Shown here piece after piece: positions 25,752-34,072 of a stretch of DNA of 64,000 bases. Under the pieces are notes generated by a model. It did not search any database and had not been told where the DNA came from. It saw only the letters and a program-made list of their open reading frames with translations. A program made the translations under genes and the position numbers. Position 1 is the first letter of the stretch; each line of letters starts with the position of its first letter. Source of the DNA: JALYTY01 sp964546935 (GTDB lineage Bacteria; Vulcanimicrobiota; Vulcanimicrobiia; Vulcanimicrobiales; Vulcanimicrobiaceae); the NCBI GenBank assembly GCA_964546935.1, contig CAZJLJ010000003.1, positions 28,413 to 92,412 on the forward strand, read 5' to 3'.

Positions 25752-26874
25752 CGCCGTGCTTCGCCGGTACGTGGACGAACCCGACGCTCTGCTCTCGTAC
25801 GAAAAAAAGCATTTGCTGAACTGCATCCGCTGCCGCTCCGCCTTGAATACCGTTCGAGACAACGCTGAGGCGGCGAAAAATGCGCTCCGGGAGCAGGACG
25901 AACTCGTCGACATTTCCGCAGCACGAGATGCGATCTTGAAGCGTGCCGCTGCAGGCGCAAAAAAGCCGGCTCTCGTTCCGTACAAGTTCCGAAGCTACGA
26001 TTGGCAATGGGGTGCCGTAGCTGCGGCGTGCCTCGTTATCGCAGTGCTCTTTTCGTATGCACCGTTCCGCGCATATGCCGCGAATTTGCTAACGATTTTC
26101 GAACCGCGGCAGTTCACGCCGTTGTCGATGACACAGGCCGATCTGACGCAACTCCGCGGCGTTCCCGAGCTGGCCGCTTTTGGAACCGTTCACGAGAGCG
26201 GAAAGCATCGCTTCTTGGAATTTCGCTCGTTAACCGAAGCGCAGAATTATGCCGGCAGAACGGTGGCGTATCCGACTTACTTACCGTCTGCGGTCCCGCA
26301 CAAGGCGATGTATCAGGTAAGTCGGGTTTATGGCGCCTCGTTCACGTTTGATGAGAAGAAAGCGCGTGCTACCGAAGAACGCAAGCACGTTGCGCTTCCA
26401 GCCGTCCCTCCGAATTTGAACGGTTCGACGTTCAGCGTAGAAATTGGACCGATCGTCGTTGAAAATTACGGTCAACAAGCCGTATCGCACGCGGCACACA
26501 AAGTGCACAATACTCGCGAATTGGCGCGCAATGCCGTTGTGGTGGTGCAAGCACCGGTCCCGTCGGTGCGCACGACATCGGCCAGCGCAGATGAGATTGA
26601 ATCGTATCTGCTGTCGCTGCCCAACGTGCCCGAAGACGTAAAGACGCAAATTCGCGCGATCCGCGATCCGTCGTCGACCCTGCCGATTCCGGTTCCGGTA
26701 GACAAAGAAACCGCGCGCCACGTTCAGGTGCAAGGTGCGCCGGGACTGCTCATCGGCGACAACACCGGAGTGGGCAGCATCTTGGTCTGGCAGCGCAACA
26801 ACACAATCTATTCCGTGGCCGGCGGCTTTACGGCAGATGAAATAACAAAGGTAGCGAACTCAATGACACCGTGA
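25735..26874 (+). CDS. transmembrane zinc-finger anti-sigma factor with exported C-terminal domain
   Basis: This 379-residue protein starts at a GTG with AAGGAG upstream and overlaps the sigma gene by 17 bp. The N-terminal cytosolic part has the HxxxCxxC motif of zinc anti-sigma factors (His26, Cys30, Cys33 in KKHLLNCIRC). One transmembrane helix lies at about 94-112. The large extracytoplasmic domain contains AGRTVAYPTYLPSAVPHKAMY and GAPGLLIGDNTGVGSILVWQ, resembling a DUF4367/MucB-like sensor part, but that is uncertain. It should hold the ECF factor until an envelope signal releases it. Confidence 0.82.
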   Translation: MSHLNDAVLRRYVDEPDALLSYEKKHLLNCIRCRSALNTVRDNAEAAKNALREQDELVDISAARDAILKRAAAGAKKPALVPYKFRSYDWQWGAVAAACLVIAVLFSYAPFRAYAANLLTIFEPRQFTPLSMTQADLTQLRGVPELAAFGTVHESGKHRFLEFRSLTEAQNYAGRTVAYPTYLPSAVPHKAMYQVSRVYGASFTFDEKKARATEERKHVALPAVPPNLNGSTFSVEIGPIVVENYGQQAVSHAAHKVHNTRELARNAVVVVQAPVPSVRTTSASADEIESYLLSLPNVPEDVKTQIRAIRDPSSTLPIPVPVDKETARHVQVQGAPGLLIGDNTGVGSILVWQRNNTIYSVAGGFTADEITKVANSMTP

Positions 26875-27764
26875 GCGATTCGTACGCCATAGAAACGCGC
26901 GATCTCACGAAGATCTACGGAGATCGCACCGCCGTCGACGATCTCACCGTGCGTGTTACGCGCGGTGAGGTCTTCGGTTTTCTGGGACCAAACGGCGCCG
27001 GCAAAACGACAGCGGTGAAAATGCTGCTCGGCCTAGTGTATCCCACGTCCGGGGATGCCGCGATCTTGGGGCGTCCACTGGGCTCACTAGAGGCGCGTCG
27101 CAGAATCGGATACTTGCCCGAACTCTTTCGCTATCAAGAATGGCTTAGCGCTCGTGAAATTCTCGAGTGGCACGCAGCGTTGCTGCGCTTGTCCCGTGCT
27201 TCGCGATCCCGGGAAATCGATCGCGTCCTCGATTTGGTCAATTTAAGCGCAAGAGCTGATGAACGCATTGCGAGCTTCTCCAAAGGAATGCAACAGCGCC
27301 TCGGATTGGCGGTCGCGCTTCTTGGATGTCCGGAGTTGATCGTGCTGGACGAGCCAACCTCGGCGCTCGATCCCGTCGGTCGCGCGGACGTTCGTCGATT
27401 GCTTACCGATTTGAAAACGCAAGGAACGACGGTGTTTTTGAATTCGCACCTACTCACCGAGGTGGAATCGGTGTGCGATTCCGTTGCGGTGATTCTCGAC
27501 GGGCGAATTCAGGCGATGGGTGCGCTCGGAGATTTGTTGGGCAAACCCGGCGTGCGCATCACTTTCGCAAACGGAATTTCGAGAGTTGTAGAGGGCATTA
27601 CAAATGCCGAGATCCCGGCCATCGTCGCGTCGTATGTGGCGAACGGTGCTGAGATCGTTTCCGTCGTGCCGTTTCGTCAGACGCTGGAAGAGCGGTTCCT
27701 CGAGATTGTCAGGAGCAACAACACCCATGAATCTGTTATTGATAGCGTCGCTTACGATTCGTGA
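26871..27764 (+). CDS. ABC transporter ATP-binding protein (ABC-2 type)
   Basis: A 297-residue nucleotide-binding subunit. Walker A is GPNGAGKTTA, the signature is SFSKGMQQRLG, Walker B is LIVLDEPTSALDP and the H-loop is NSHLLTEVE. A C-terminal extension after about 220 is typical of the CcmA/drug-exporter group. It starts at a GTG overlapping the anti-sigma gene by GTGA, and its 3' end overlaps the permease gene by 38 bp. The order sigma, anti-sigma, ABC pair suggests one stress-responsive operon. Confidence 0.93.
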   Translation: MSDSYAIETRDLTKIYGDRTAVDDLTVRVTRGEVFGFLGPNGAGKTTAVKMLLGLVYPTSGDAAILGRPLGSLEARRRIGYLPELFRYQEWLSAREILEWHAALLRLSRASRSREIDRVLDLVNLSARADERIASFSKGMQQRLGLAVALLGCPELIVLDEPTSALDPVGRADVRRLLTDLKTQGTTVFLNSHLLTEVESVCDSVAVILDGRIQAMGALGDLLGKPGVRITFANGISRVVEGITNAEIPAIVASYVANGAEIVSVVPFRQTLEERFLEIVRSNNTHESVIDSVAYDS

Positions 27765-28578
27765 ATCGTCGCGTCGGCGGCTCGTAGCTGCCGTTGCAAT
27801 CGTGACGCTGCTGCTCGTGGCGCTAACCGCGTGGGGCTTTCATGCGCTCGTCGCATACCACTCCAGCGACGGCAAACGCATCGACCCGCACGATATTTTA
27901 ATGGGCACGAGCACGCTCGAAATCTTGATGGCGTTCATGTTCAGTTTTATTCTGGCGATTGGTTCGGCGTTTCTTGGGGCGCTTTCAACCGGAAACGAAA
28001 TCGAAAACGGGACGCTGCTTGCGATCGTTCCGCGCCCGGTTCGCCGCGTCGAGATCGTTCTCGGAAAGTGGCTAGGAAATTTAGCGCTCATCGCCGCTTA
28101 TGCGTTTGCGATTGCGATGTCGGAATTTGGGGTGGTTCGCCTCATTACGGGCTACATGCCGCCTCATCCCGTGTTGGCGACCGCGTTTCTTATCGCAGAG
28201 AGCGCCATCATTCTAACGCTAACGATGACCCTTAGCGTGCGGCTCTCCGCGATTGCAGCCGGCTTCACTACCGTTGTCCTTTTCGGGATAGCATGGATGG
28301 GCGGCATCGCAGGAAGCGTGGCCGTCGCTCTGCATAATGTGACGTTGCAAAACTCGTCCGTTGTGTTGAGTCTGCTAATGCCGAGCGACGGCCTGTGGCG
28401 AGCCGCGTCTTATGCGATGCAGCCGGCCATTATTGCGGCCGGCGCATCGACGGTAAACGAGGTGAACCCATTCGTTCCGGTTGGTCCGCCACCGCCGGCT
28501 TATCTAATCTGGTCGGCGTGTTGGCTGATCGTCGTATTGGCGATCGGAATCCGATCGTTTCAAACCCGTGATATTTAA
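27727..28578 (+). CDS. ABC-2 type transporter permease
   Basis: From the ATG at 27727 this is a 283-residue integral membrane protein with about six helices. The conserved ABC-2 segment FLGALSTGNEIENGTLLAIVPRP, followed by RVEIVLGKWLGNLALI, is the amphipathic coupling region seen in these permeases. It pairs with the ATPase encoded just upstream. An upstream extension of the frame is antisense-like filler within the ATPase gene. The substrate is unknown. It meets the convergent gene with a 4-bp overlap. Confidence 0.88.
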   Translation: MNLLLIASLTIRESSRRRLVAAVAIVTLLLVALTAWGFHALVAYHSSDGKRIDPHDILMGTSTLEILMAFMFSFILAIGSAFLGALSTGNEIENGTLLAIVPRPVRRVEIVLGKWLGNLALIAAYAFAIAMSEFGVVRLITGYMPPHPVLATAFLIAESAIILTLTMTLSVRLSAIAAGFTTVVLFGIAWMGGIAGSVAVALHNVTLQNSSVVLSLLMPSDGLWRAASYAMQPAIIAAGASTVNEVNPFVPVGPPPPAYLIWSACWLIVVLAIGIRSFQTRDI

Positions 28579-29144
28579 GCTCCCGCCGATTTCTTACACG
28601 TTACCGTAAATTTGACGACGCGTCCGGACTTCTCGGTAAAGCTGCTCGAAGAGACGAATTCATTGTCGCTGACCTTCGTGTCGGTGATATCGCCGCTCGA
28701 GCTTACACTGGGGTCACCGGTCGAACCGGTCATATCGTGCCACACGAGTTTGCTTGGCGTTGACGCGGGGGTCGTAACCGAGTAGGTATAGCCACCGAGC
28801 GTACCATAACCGATATCCACCCATCGCTTCACGAGCGGGTCGTACGTGAACTTATCGGTGGCGGTTCCTGGATAGGGGAACCACGGCGTTCCTTTGCTCG
28901 TTGTGGTTGCCGTCATGAAATACCCGTCGGGGTCCATCGCGTAGCTGATCGTCGTCGTAAACGGCGCAGGGCGGCGGCTGCTGACGTTATTGCAGGTCCA
29001 GGTCCCTTCGCGGTAGGCCAGGGCCGAAAAATCCGGCTTCGGCGGCTTCGGAGCCGGGCTGCTTTCAACTTGGGCAAGTACGAATGCCGGCGCTGCCACA
29101 ATGGCAAGGAGCAGTAGAAATGCGGGTGCCTTGGAGTGCTTCAT
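28575..29144 (-). CDS. exported DUF1579-like protein
   Basis: A 189-residue protein with a Sec signal peptide (KHSKAPAFLLLLAIVAAPAFVLA) and a beta-rich domain with regularly spaced aromatic strands (REGTWTCNNVSS, then DPLVKRWVDIGYGTLGGY). The pattern suggests a calycin/DUF1579-like fold, which is common in exported proteins of unknown role. Two Cys (TWTCNN and TVTCKK) near the two ends may form a bridge. Its leader, 29145-29389, is shared with ftsA on the other strand. Confidence 0.65.
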   Translation of the reverse strand: MKHSKAPAFLLLLAIVAAPAFVLAQVESSPAPKPPKPDFSALAYREGTWTCNNVSSRRPAPFTTTISYAMDPDGYFMTATTTSKGTPWFPYPGTATDKFTYDPLVKRWVDIGYGTLGGYTYSVTTPASTPSKLVWHDMTGSTGDPSVSSSGDITDTKVSDNEFVSSSSFTEKSGRVVKFTVTCKKSAGA

Positions 29145-29204
29145 TTGTCGACCTCCAAAAAGTGCAACTGACGCTTCAGTATTGCGCTCCCTTTCGGGAG
29201 AAGG

Positions 29205-29240
29205 CCAGGGCCTTGATACTCATTCAATTAAGGCCGCTGG
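29205..29240 (+). promoter_or_regulatory. structured leader between the DUF1579-like gene and ftsA
   Basis: The 245-bp gap 29145-29389 holds no ORF I trust. It contains CCAGGGCCTT (29205-29214) pairing with AAGGCC-g-CTGG (29230-29240), a 10-bp stem with one bulged base and a 15-base loop. Nearby are CTCCC/GGGAG (29187-29191 with 29196-29200) and CCATAAA/TTTATGG (29312-29318 with 29327-29333). These may be leader structures or protein sites controlling ftsA. No confident promoter hexamers were found. Confidence 0.35.
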
Positions 29241-29389
29241 ATATTCGCAGGCTATCCTCAAGGAGAACTCTCCGGCCCCGCCAACCTTTGCGAATCGCTT
29301 GCGGCGAGCGCCCATAAATAGTAGGGTTTATGGAAAGCAGGCCCAATATATAGCGGTCAACTGGATCTGCGGCAATAGGTGATTATCGG

Positions 29390-30607
29390 ATGAAGCACGA
29401 GACCGTTTGCGGCCTCGATATCGGCACGACCAAGACCTGCGCGGTCGTCGCCGTGGATGGTCCCAGCGGCCTCGAAATCGTAGGGGTCGGTGAAGCCCCA
29501 TCGCTTGGGATGCGCAAAGGGGTCGTAGTAGACCTTGAAGAGACGATCAAATCCATCGAAGCCGCTACCGAGAAGGCCGAACGCATGGCCGGCCTCCACG
29601 TCGGCGACGTGTACGTAGGCATCACCGGCGATCACATCCGCAGTACGAACAATCGCGCCGTCGTGGCGACGACCAGTGAAGACCGCGAGGTTTCACACGG
29701 CGACGTGCGCCGCGTTATCGACGCGAGCAAAATCATCAATCTTCCCGCCGACCGCCAAATCATTCATGCGCTGCCGCGGTACTTCACGGTCGACGGACAA
29801 GACGGCGTGGAAGATCCGATCGGCATGGCCGGTGGACGTCTAGAAGTCGACACGCACATCATTACCGGCGGCACGACGTTCATCACGAACGTGTTGAAAT
29901 GCGTTCATCGCGCCGGACTGGAAGCTGCGGGCCTTGTCTTTGAACCGCTTGCTAGTTCGGCAGCGACGCTGATGTCCGAAGAGAAACAGGTCGGCGTCGT
30001 TCTGCTGGATATCGGCGGTGGAACGACGGATATCGCGGTGTACTCGCTGGGCAGCGCCATTTACACCGCAACGGTTCCGGTCGGCGGCAACATCCTCACA
30101 AACGATATCTCGCTTGGATTGAAGACGTCGCTCGCCGAGGCGGAAGAAGTAAAGAAACAATTCGGCGCGGGTGTTTCCGAAAACGGCGAGCAGACGTTCA
30201 GCGTCCGCACGCTGGATGGTCGTACGAGCAAAGACATTACGACGCAGCAACTGCGCCAAATCGTCGTACCTCGCGTGCTCGAAACGCTTCGGATGTCTAG
30301 GCAGAAGATCGTTGAAAACGTGCCGCGCGATTTAGTGCTCGGCGAAGTGGTGCTCACCGGCGGCGGTTCGCTGCTGCCCGGCATTGCGCCGATTGCTGAA
30401 GATGTTTTCGGATTACCCACGCGTGTCGGCGTGCCGCAATCGATCGGCGGATTGACCGATGCGATCACGATGCCACAGTACGCGACGGCGATTGGTTTGG
30501 TGCTCTTCGGCGCCAACGGCGAAACCGAGGAAACCAACGGCGTGCGAAAGCCGGGTGGATCGGTCCTAACGCGGGTCCGCAATTGGTTAGCGGACCTTTG
30601 GAACTAG
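29390..30607 (+). CDS. ftsA: cell division protein FtsA
   Basis: A 405-residue actin-like ATPase that anchors FtsZ to the membrane. Phosphate-1 is CGLDIGTTKTCAVVA, phosphate-2 is VVLLDIGGGTTDIAVYS, and the adenosine motif is LTGGGSLLPGI. The SHS2 1C insertion is at about 80-160. The last residues (LTRVRNWLADLWN) form the amphipathic membrane-targeting helix. The ftsZ frame begins 43 bp downstream. It is separated from ftsQ, which lies 15 kb upstream in another operon. Confidence 0.96.
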   Translation: MKHETVCGLDIGTTKTCAVVAVDGPSGLEIVGVGEAPSLGMRKGVVVDLEETIKSIEAATEKAERMAGLHVGDVYVGITGDHIRSTNNRAVVATTSEDREVSHGDVRRVIDASKIINLPADRQIIHALPRYFTVDGQDGVEDPIGMAGGRLEVDTHIITGGTTFITNVLKCVHRAGLEAAGLVFEPLASSAATLMSEEKQVGVVLLDIGGGTTDIAVYSLGSAIYTATVPVGGNILTNDISLGLKTSLAEAEEVKKQFGAGVSENGEQTFSVRTLDGRTSKDITTQQLRQIVVPRVLETLRMSRQKIVENVPRDLVLGEVVLTGGGSLLPGIAPIAEDVFGLPTRVGVPQSIGGLTDAITMPQYATAIGLVLFGANGETEETNGVRKPGGSVLTRVRNWLADLWN

Positions 30608-30649
30608 TACTTGCACTTCGAACAGCTCTCATTTTTTGAGGAGACGCAA

Positions 30650-31732
30650 ATGGCAGACGCTAAACGCTTCCAACCCGACCATACCGCCGCGATCAAAGTG
30701 ATTGGGGTCGGCGGTGGCGGCTGCAATGCCGTGAACCGAATGATCGAAGCCGGCTTGAACGGCGTCGATTTCTTCGCGGTGAATTCCGACGTGCAAGCTC
30801 TGCGTTCGTCGCGTACCGAGAACACGGTACACATCGGCAACGGCATGACGCGGGGTCTCGGTGCCGGTGCGAATCCGACGCTCGGTCGCGAAGCCGCCGA
30901 AGAATCGCGTGAAGATCTAAGCATGATCCTCGACGGCGCGGATTTGGTGTTTATCACCGCCGGCATGGGCGGTGGAACAGGCAGCGGCGCGGCGCCCGTG
31001 ATTGCGGAGCTCGCACGTGAATCCGGTGCACTCACGATTGCCGTCGTAACGAAACCGTTCGCGTTCGAAGGCCGCAAGCGTATGCAGACGGCGGAGCATT
31101 CGATCGCCGAACTCGAAAGCAAAGTCGATACGCTCATCACGATTCCAAACGAGCGCATTCTTCAGGTTATCGAGAAGCGCACGCCGCTCAATGAAGCGTT
31201 TTCGTACGCCGACGATGTTCTGCGCCAAGGCATTTCAGGCATTAGCGACCTTATCACGCAACCGGGCTTGATCAATCTAGACTTCGCCGACGTGAAGACG
31301 ATTATGACGGACGCGGGTTCGGCGATGATGGGCATCGGCGAAGGCTCCGGCGAGCATCGCGCGGCCGATGCAGCGCAAAAAGCCATTGCATCACCGCTGC
31401 TCGAGACGACCATTGAAGGCGCCCGTGGCGTGATCTTCAACATCACCGGCGGCCCCGACATGGCAATGTACGAAGTGAACGAGGCGGCGGAAATGATCGC
31501 TCGCGCAGTCGATTCCGATGCGCAAATTATCTTCGGTGCGTCGATCGATCCCAACATGAGCGGTCGCGTTCGCGTTACGGTGCTTGCGGCCGGTTTCGGC
31601 TCGTCGCGCACCTATCGCCCATCGTTGAACGGCTCGGTAAGCAACGTCTTCGAAAACGGCAAGCTCGACACAGTGTCGCCCGTAAACATGGACGACATCG
31701 AAGTCCCGGCGTTCCTGCGATATCGCGGATAG
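30650..31732 (+). CDS. ftsZ: cell division protein FtsZ
   Basis: A 360-residue tubulin-like GTPase forming the Z ring. The start is the ATG at 30650, with GAGGAG 7 bases upstream; an earlier TTG at 30611 would add 13 unlikely residues. The GTP-binding tubulin signature is GGGTGSGAAP, the N-terminal loop is VGGGGCNAVNRMI, and the T7 loop is LINLDFADVKTIM. The C-terminal peptide DDIEVPAFLRYRG is the conserved site that binds FtsA. The linker between core and tail is short (about 30 residues). Confidence 0.97.
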   Translation: MADAKRFQPDHTAAIKVIGVGGGGCNAVNRMIEAGLNGVDFFAVNSDVQALRSSRTENTVHIGNGMTRGLGAGANPTLGREAAEESREDLSMILDGADLVFITAGMGGGTGSGAAPVIAELARESGALTIAVVTKPFAFEGRKRMQTAEHSIAELESKVDTLITIPNERILQVIEKRTPLNEAFSYADDVLRQGISGISDLITQPGLINLDFADVKTIMTDAGSAMMGIGEGSGEHRAADAAQKAIASPLLETTIEGARGVIFNITGGPDMAMYEVNEAAEMIARAVDSDAQIIFGASIDPNMSGRVRVTVLAAGFGSSRTYRPSLNGSVSNVFENGKLDTVSPVNMDDIEVPAFLRYRG

Positions 31733-31744
31733 CGTTTCTTAGGC

Positions 31745-32569
31745 ATGGGTTTCTCGGCTCGCGTTCTGCTCGACTCGATCAGTCCTGCGGGGGTACGCCT
31801 CACCACGATGGAGGTAACGTTCCCCCGCTTCATCTTGTCCGAATTTAACACGCACCGCGTTTTTTCAAAAAATAGCGCGAGTTCTCGTGCAATTCCAACA
31901 AGCAAATTGATTCAGCGCGTGCTGGAAGAGCCGGCAATGCCCGTTGAATGGGGCAAAAACAAAAAAGGCATGTCGGCCGATGAAGAGCTGGATACCGATG
32001 AAAAGCTCAGCGCCGAAGCCACGTGGCTGGCGGCTCGCGATCGCGCGGTAGAGTTCGCGAAGCAGTTCGCCGATCAGCAAGTTCACAAGCAAATCACGAA
32101 CCGGATTCTCGAACCGTTCATGTGGCACACGGTGATTGTCACGGCAACGGAATGGGACAACTTTTACAAACTGCGCTGCGCGCCAAATGCGCAACCGGAA
32201 ATTCGCGTTGCGGCCAATCTAATGCGGCAAGCGTTCGCGGCTAGTAAGCCTAAGACGGTAGCAATCGGCGATTGGCATTTGCCGCTGATTCAGGACGATG
32301 AACGCGCTCTGCCGCTAGAAGAACAGAAGAAAATCAGTGTTGCGCGATGCGCTCGCGTTTCATATCTTACGCACGACGGGAAACGCAACGTCGAAGCCGA
32401 TCTAGACTTGTTCACGCGCTTGAAGAGCGATCGTCATCTCAGTCCGTTCGAGCATGTCGCAACGCCGAGCGAGGATAGCGACTTCCATGCTAATTTCCGC
32501 GGTTGGGTGCAGATGCGTAAGGCGATCGAAGCAGAACTGCCGCACGAGAAATTGTCCGAGCCTGTCTAG
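31745..32569 (+). CDS. thyX: flavin-dependent thymidylate synthase
   Basis: A 274-residue ThyX, which makes dTMP from dUMP using methylene-tetrahydrofolate and reduced flavin. The signature RHRxxSxNxxSxR appears as THRVFSKNSASSR (36-48), with Thr for the first Arg, as in some longer ThyX forms. The dUMP-binding end is near SPFEHVATPS. It lies 12 bp after ftsZ, so nucleotide synthesis is linked to division genes. No thyA is in the window. A hairpin (ACTCCT/AGGAGT, 32573-32590) follows the stop codon but lacks a T-run. Confidence 0.93.
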   Translation: MGFSARVLLDSISPAGVRLTTMEVTFPRFILSEFNTHRVFSKNSASSRAIPTSKLIQRVLEEPAMPVEWGKNKKGMSADEELDTDEKLSAEATWLAARDRAVEFAKQFADQQVHKQITNRILEPFMWHTVIVTATEWDNFYKLRCAPNAQPEIRVAANLMRQAFAASKPKTVAIGDWHLPLIQDDERALPLEEQKKISVARCARVSYLTHDGKRNVEADLDLFTRLKSDRHLSPFEHVATPSEDSDFHANFRGWVQMRKAIEAELPHEKLSEPV

Positions 32570-32645
32570 AAAACTCCTTCGCGGAGGAGTACAATCGCCG
32601 AGTACCGGGTCAGTTCATTGTAGCTGAAGCGGAGGGCGCCATACG

Positions 32646-32936
32646 ATGGAACTTCCTCAAGCCCATAAGCTGCTCCAAGAGTCGCTCGATTTGCTACGTT
32701 TTTCAAAATTGAATGTACGTGTATGCAATGACGCCGCTCGTGCCATTGTCGGCCCCGACAATCGCGCGGTTTTCCTGAAAATAAAGAAGCACCCCGACAC
32801 CTCGAACGATTGGCGCATTCTAGCATTCGAAAACGATGAAGCTGTGAAGATGTTCGAACCTGCGAGCAATGCTGTCGATATAGCAGGTTTCGTTTCAGAC
32901 GCCTTAATGGCGTCGCCGCGTACCGGACAACGCTGA
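32646..32936 (+). CDS. small protein of unknown function
   Basis: A 96-residue protein with no signal peptide or membrane segment and no recognised family. It has an alpha-beta look (LNVRVCNDAARAIVGPDNRAV, then FLKIKKHPDT) and ends in a short basic tail. GGAGGG lies about 11 bases before the ATG. Its 3' end overlaps the remnant antitoxin gene on the other strand by 33 bp, which may mean the remnant's last part is not under selection. Confidence 0.5.
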   Translation: MELPQAHKLLQESLDLLRFSKLNVRVCNDAARAIVGPDNRAVFLKIKKHPDTSNDWRILAFENDEAVKMFEPASNAVDIAGFVSDALMASPRTGQR

Positions 32937-33246
32937 AAACGTCCGCCTCACCAGACGCGTCGTCTCGCGTGGGCGTATTTCGCGCTTGATTTCCGCTTCG
33001 AGTTCGTCTTTAGCGACGTCGAGGTCGTATTTAGATTGCAGATCCATCCAGGAATCTCGGTGTCGTGCCGAAGTAATAGGCAAGCCGTAGTGAAGTATCG
33101 GCACTAATCGCGCGTTTGGCCTTCACGATTTCGGCGATCCGGGAGATCGGGACGCGCAACGCGATGGCAAGCGCATTTGCACTCATGTCCAATGGCTTCC
33201 GCACAACCGCAGCAAGTACGTGGAACAAAGATAGCGCCGCGCTCAA
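32904..33246 (-). pseudogene. frameshifted HigA-type (XRE) antitoxin remnant
   Basis: The minus strand encodes MSANALAIALRVPISRIAEI, then KRAISADTSLRLAYYFGTTP, the core of HigA/VapI antitoxins that bind DNA through an XRE helix-turn-helix. The frame then goes wrong near 33050. Dropping one C in TTCCTGG restores the expected RFWMDLQSKYDLDVAKDELE, which is present one frame over. Upstream of the core, the usual HPGEIL start is degenerate: only HVL is left, and an in-frame TAA follows the plausible ATG. No HigB toxin gene is adjacent. A sequencing error at the single base cannot be excluded, but the damaged N-terminus argues for real decay. Confidence 0.8.
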
Positions 33247-33260
33247 GGCGGGTTCTTAGG

Positions 33261-33950
33261 TCATTGCATTGAGCCGTTCCGAGAGAGCCATGCGGGGTAT
33301 CCATACGAGTTCTCTGCGACGAGCGGCTCGTATGGAAATGCTTTTAACACCCATGAGGCAGTTTGTTCGACTACGCCAACCAATTCCGACTCGTTATCAG
33401 GTTGTCCGAAAGCCTCGAAGCCGCAAGTCCACCACGGCGATTCTAAGAGCGTAAGCGAAGTCAGCTCGACGCTGCACCCGCGCTCGATCGCTTTATCGAT
33501 GCCGACTGCACGTGCCGCGCCGTTAAGGATGGAGTACTTTCGCTGAATTCGCGTCTTTTCGACACAAGTCCATAACGCTTTGCTTGTTAAAGGTGAATCA
33601 GCTGATGTCAGTTCTGGCCGCTCGATTGCAACTTTATGCCACAGCTCGACTTGGCCCGTACAACCGGAGCCGAATGCAAATCGACCAGCGGCGCGATTGC
33701 GTACTTTTATTTCGAGATTGCCGCTAGTGCCGGCGCGAAGTTTCGCACCGATGTGTTCGCAGTCCGGGATCCGCAAATAAAAGTCTTCACGTGATTCGAA
33801 TCGTTCGCAAAGCTCCGGCGAGTCGATGGCCTGCACGAACCAGCGCTGGACGTCGTCGGGGAGTACCCCGCTGGAAAACCATCTGACCTCTGCGGTTTCG
33901 ATCAAGACGCGTACCCGAAGAAGCTGAGAGTGCCCGCCGTAGCGGCGCAC
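33261..33950 (-). CDS. uncharacterised 229-residue protein, possibly CYTH-like
   Basis: Starts at GTG and ends just before the antitoxin remnant. The opening strand VRVLIETAEVRWFSSG, then REDFYLRIPDC and NLEIKVRNRAAG, resembles the beta-strand pattern of CYTH/triphosphate-tunnel proteins (an E-R-W/F start and an L-E-I-K-x-R strand). The match is by eye and weak. No signal peptide. It is divergent from the pilus operon. A hypothetical-protein label is the safe reading. Confidence 0.5.
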   Translation of the reverse strand: MRRYGGHSQLLRVRVLIETAEVRWFSSGVLPDDVQRWFVQAIDSPELCERFESREDFYLRIPDCEHIGAKLRAGTSGNLEIKVRNRAAGRFAFGSGCTGQVELWHKVAIERPELTSADSPLTSKALWTCVEKTRIQRKYSILNGAARAVGIDKAIERGCSVELTSLTLLESPWWTCGFEAFGQPDNESELVGVVEQTASWVLKAFPYEPLVAENSYGYPAWLSRNGSMQ

Positions 33951-34072
33951 GGGACATTAAGGGCTTCTTTATTTCCGACTTATTGCGGAATAGTTATGAG
34001 ATATGGCATAACAGATGGCAAGCGAGCGACCGACTAGTCGCTCTCGGTTTGATTCTGCCAGGGAGATCGGGT

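Noticed and set aside
33031..33246. Functional antitoxin of a HigBA module
   Set aside because: The frame is broken, the N-terminal motif eroded and no toxin gene is next to it.
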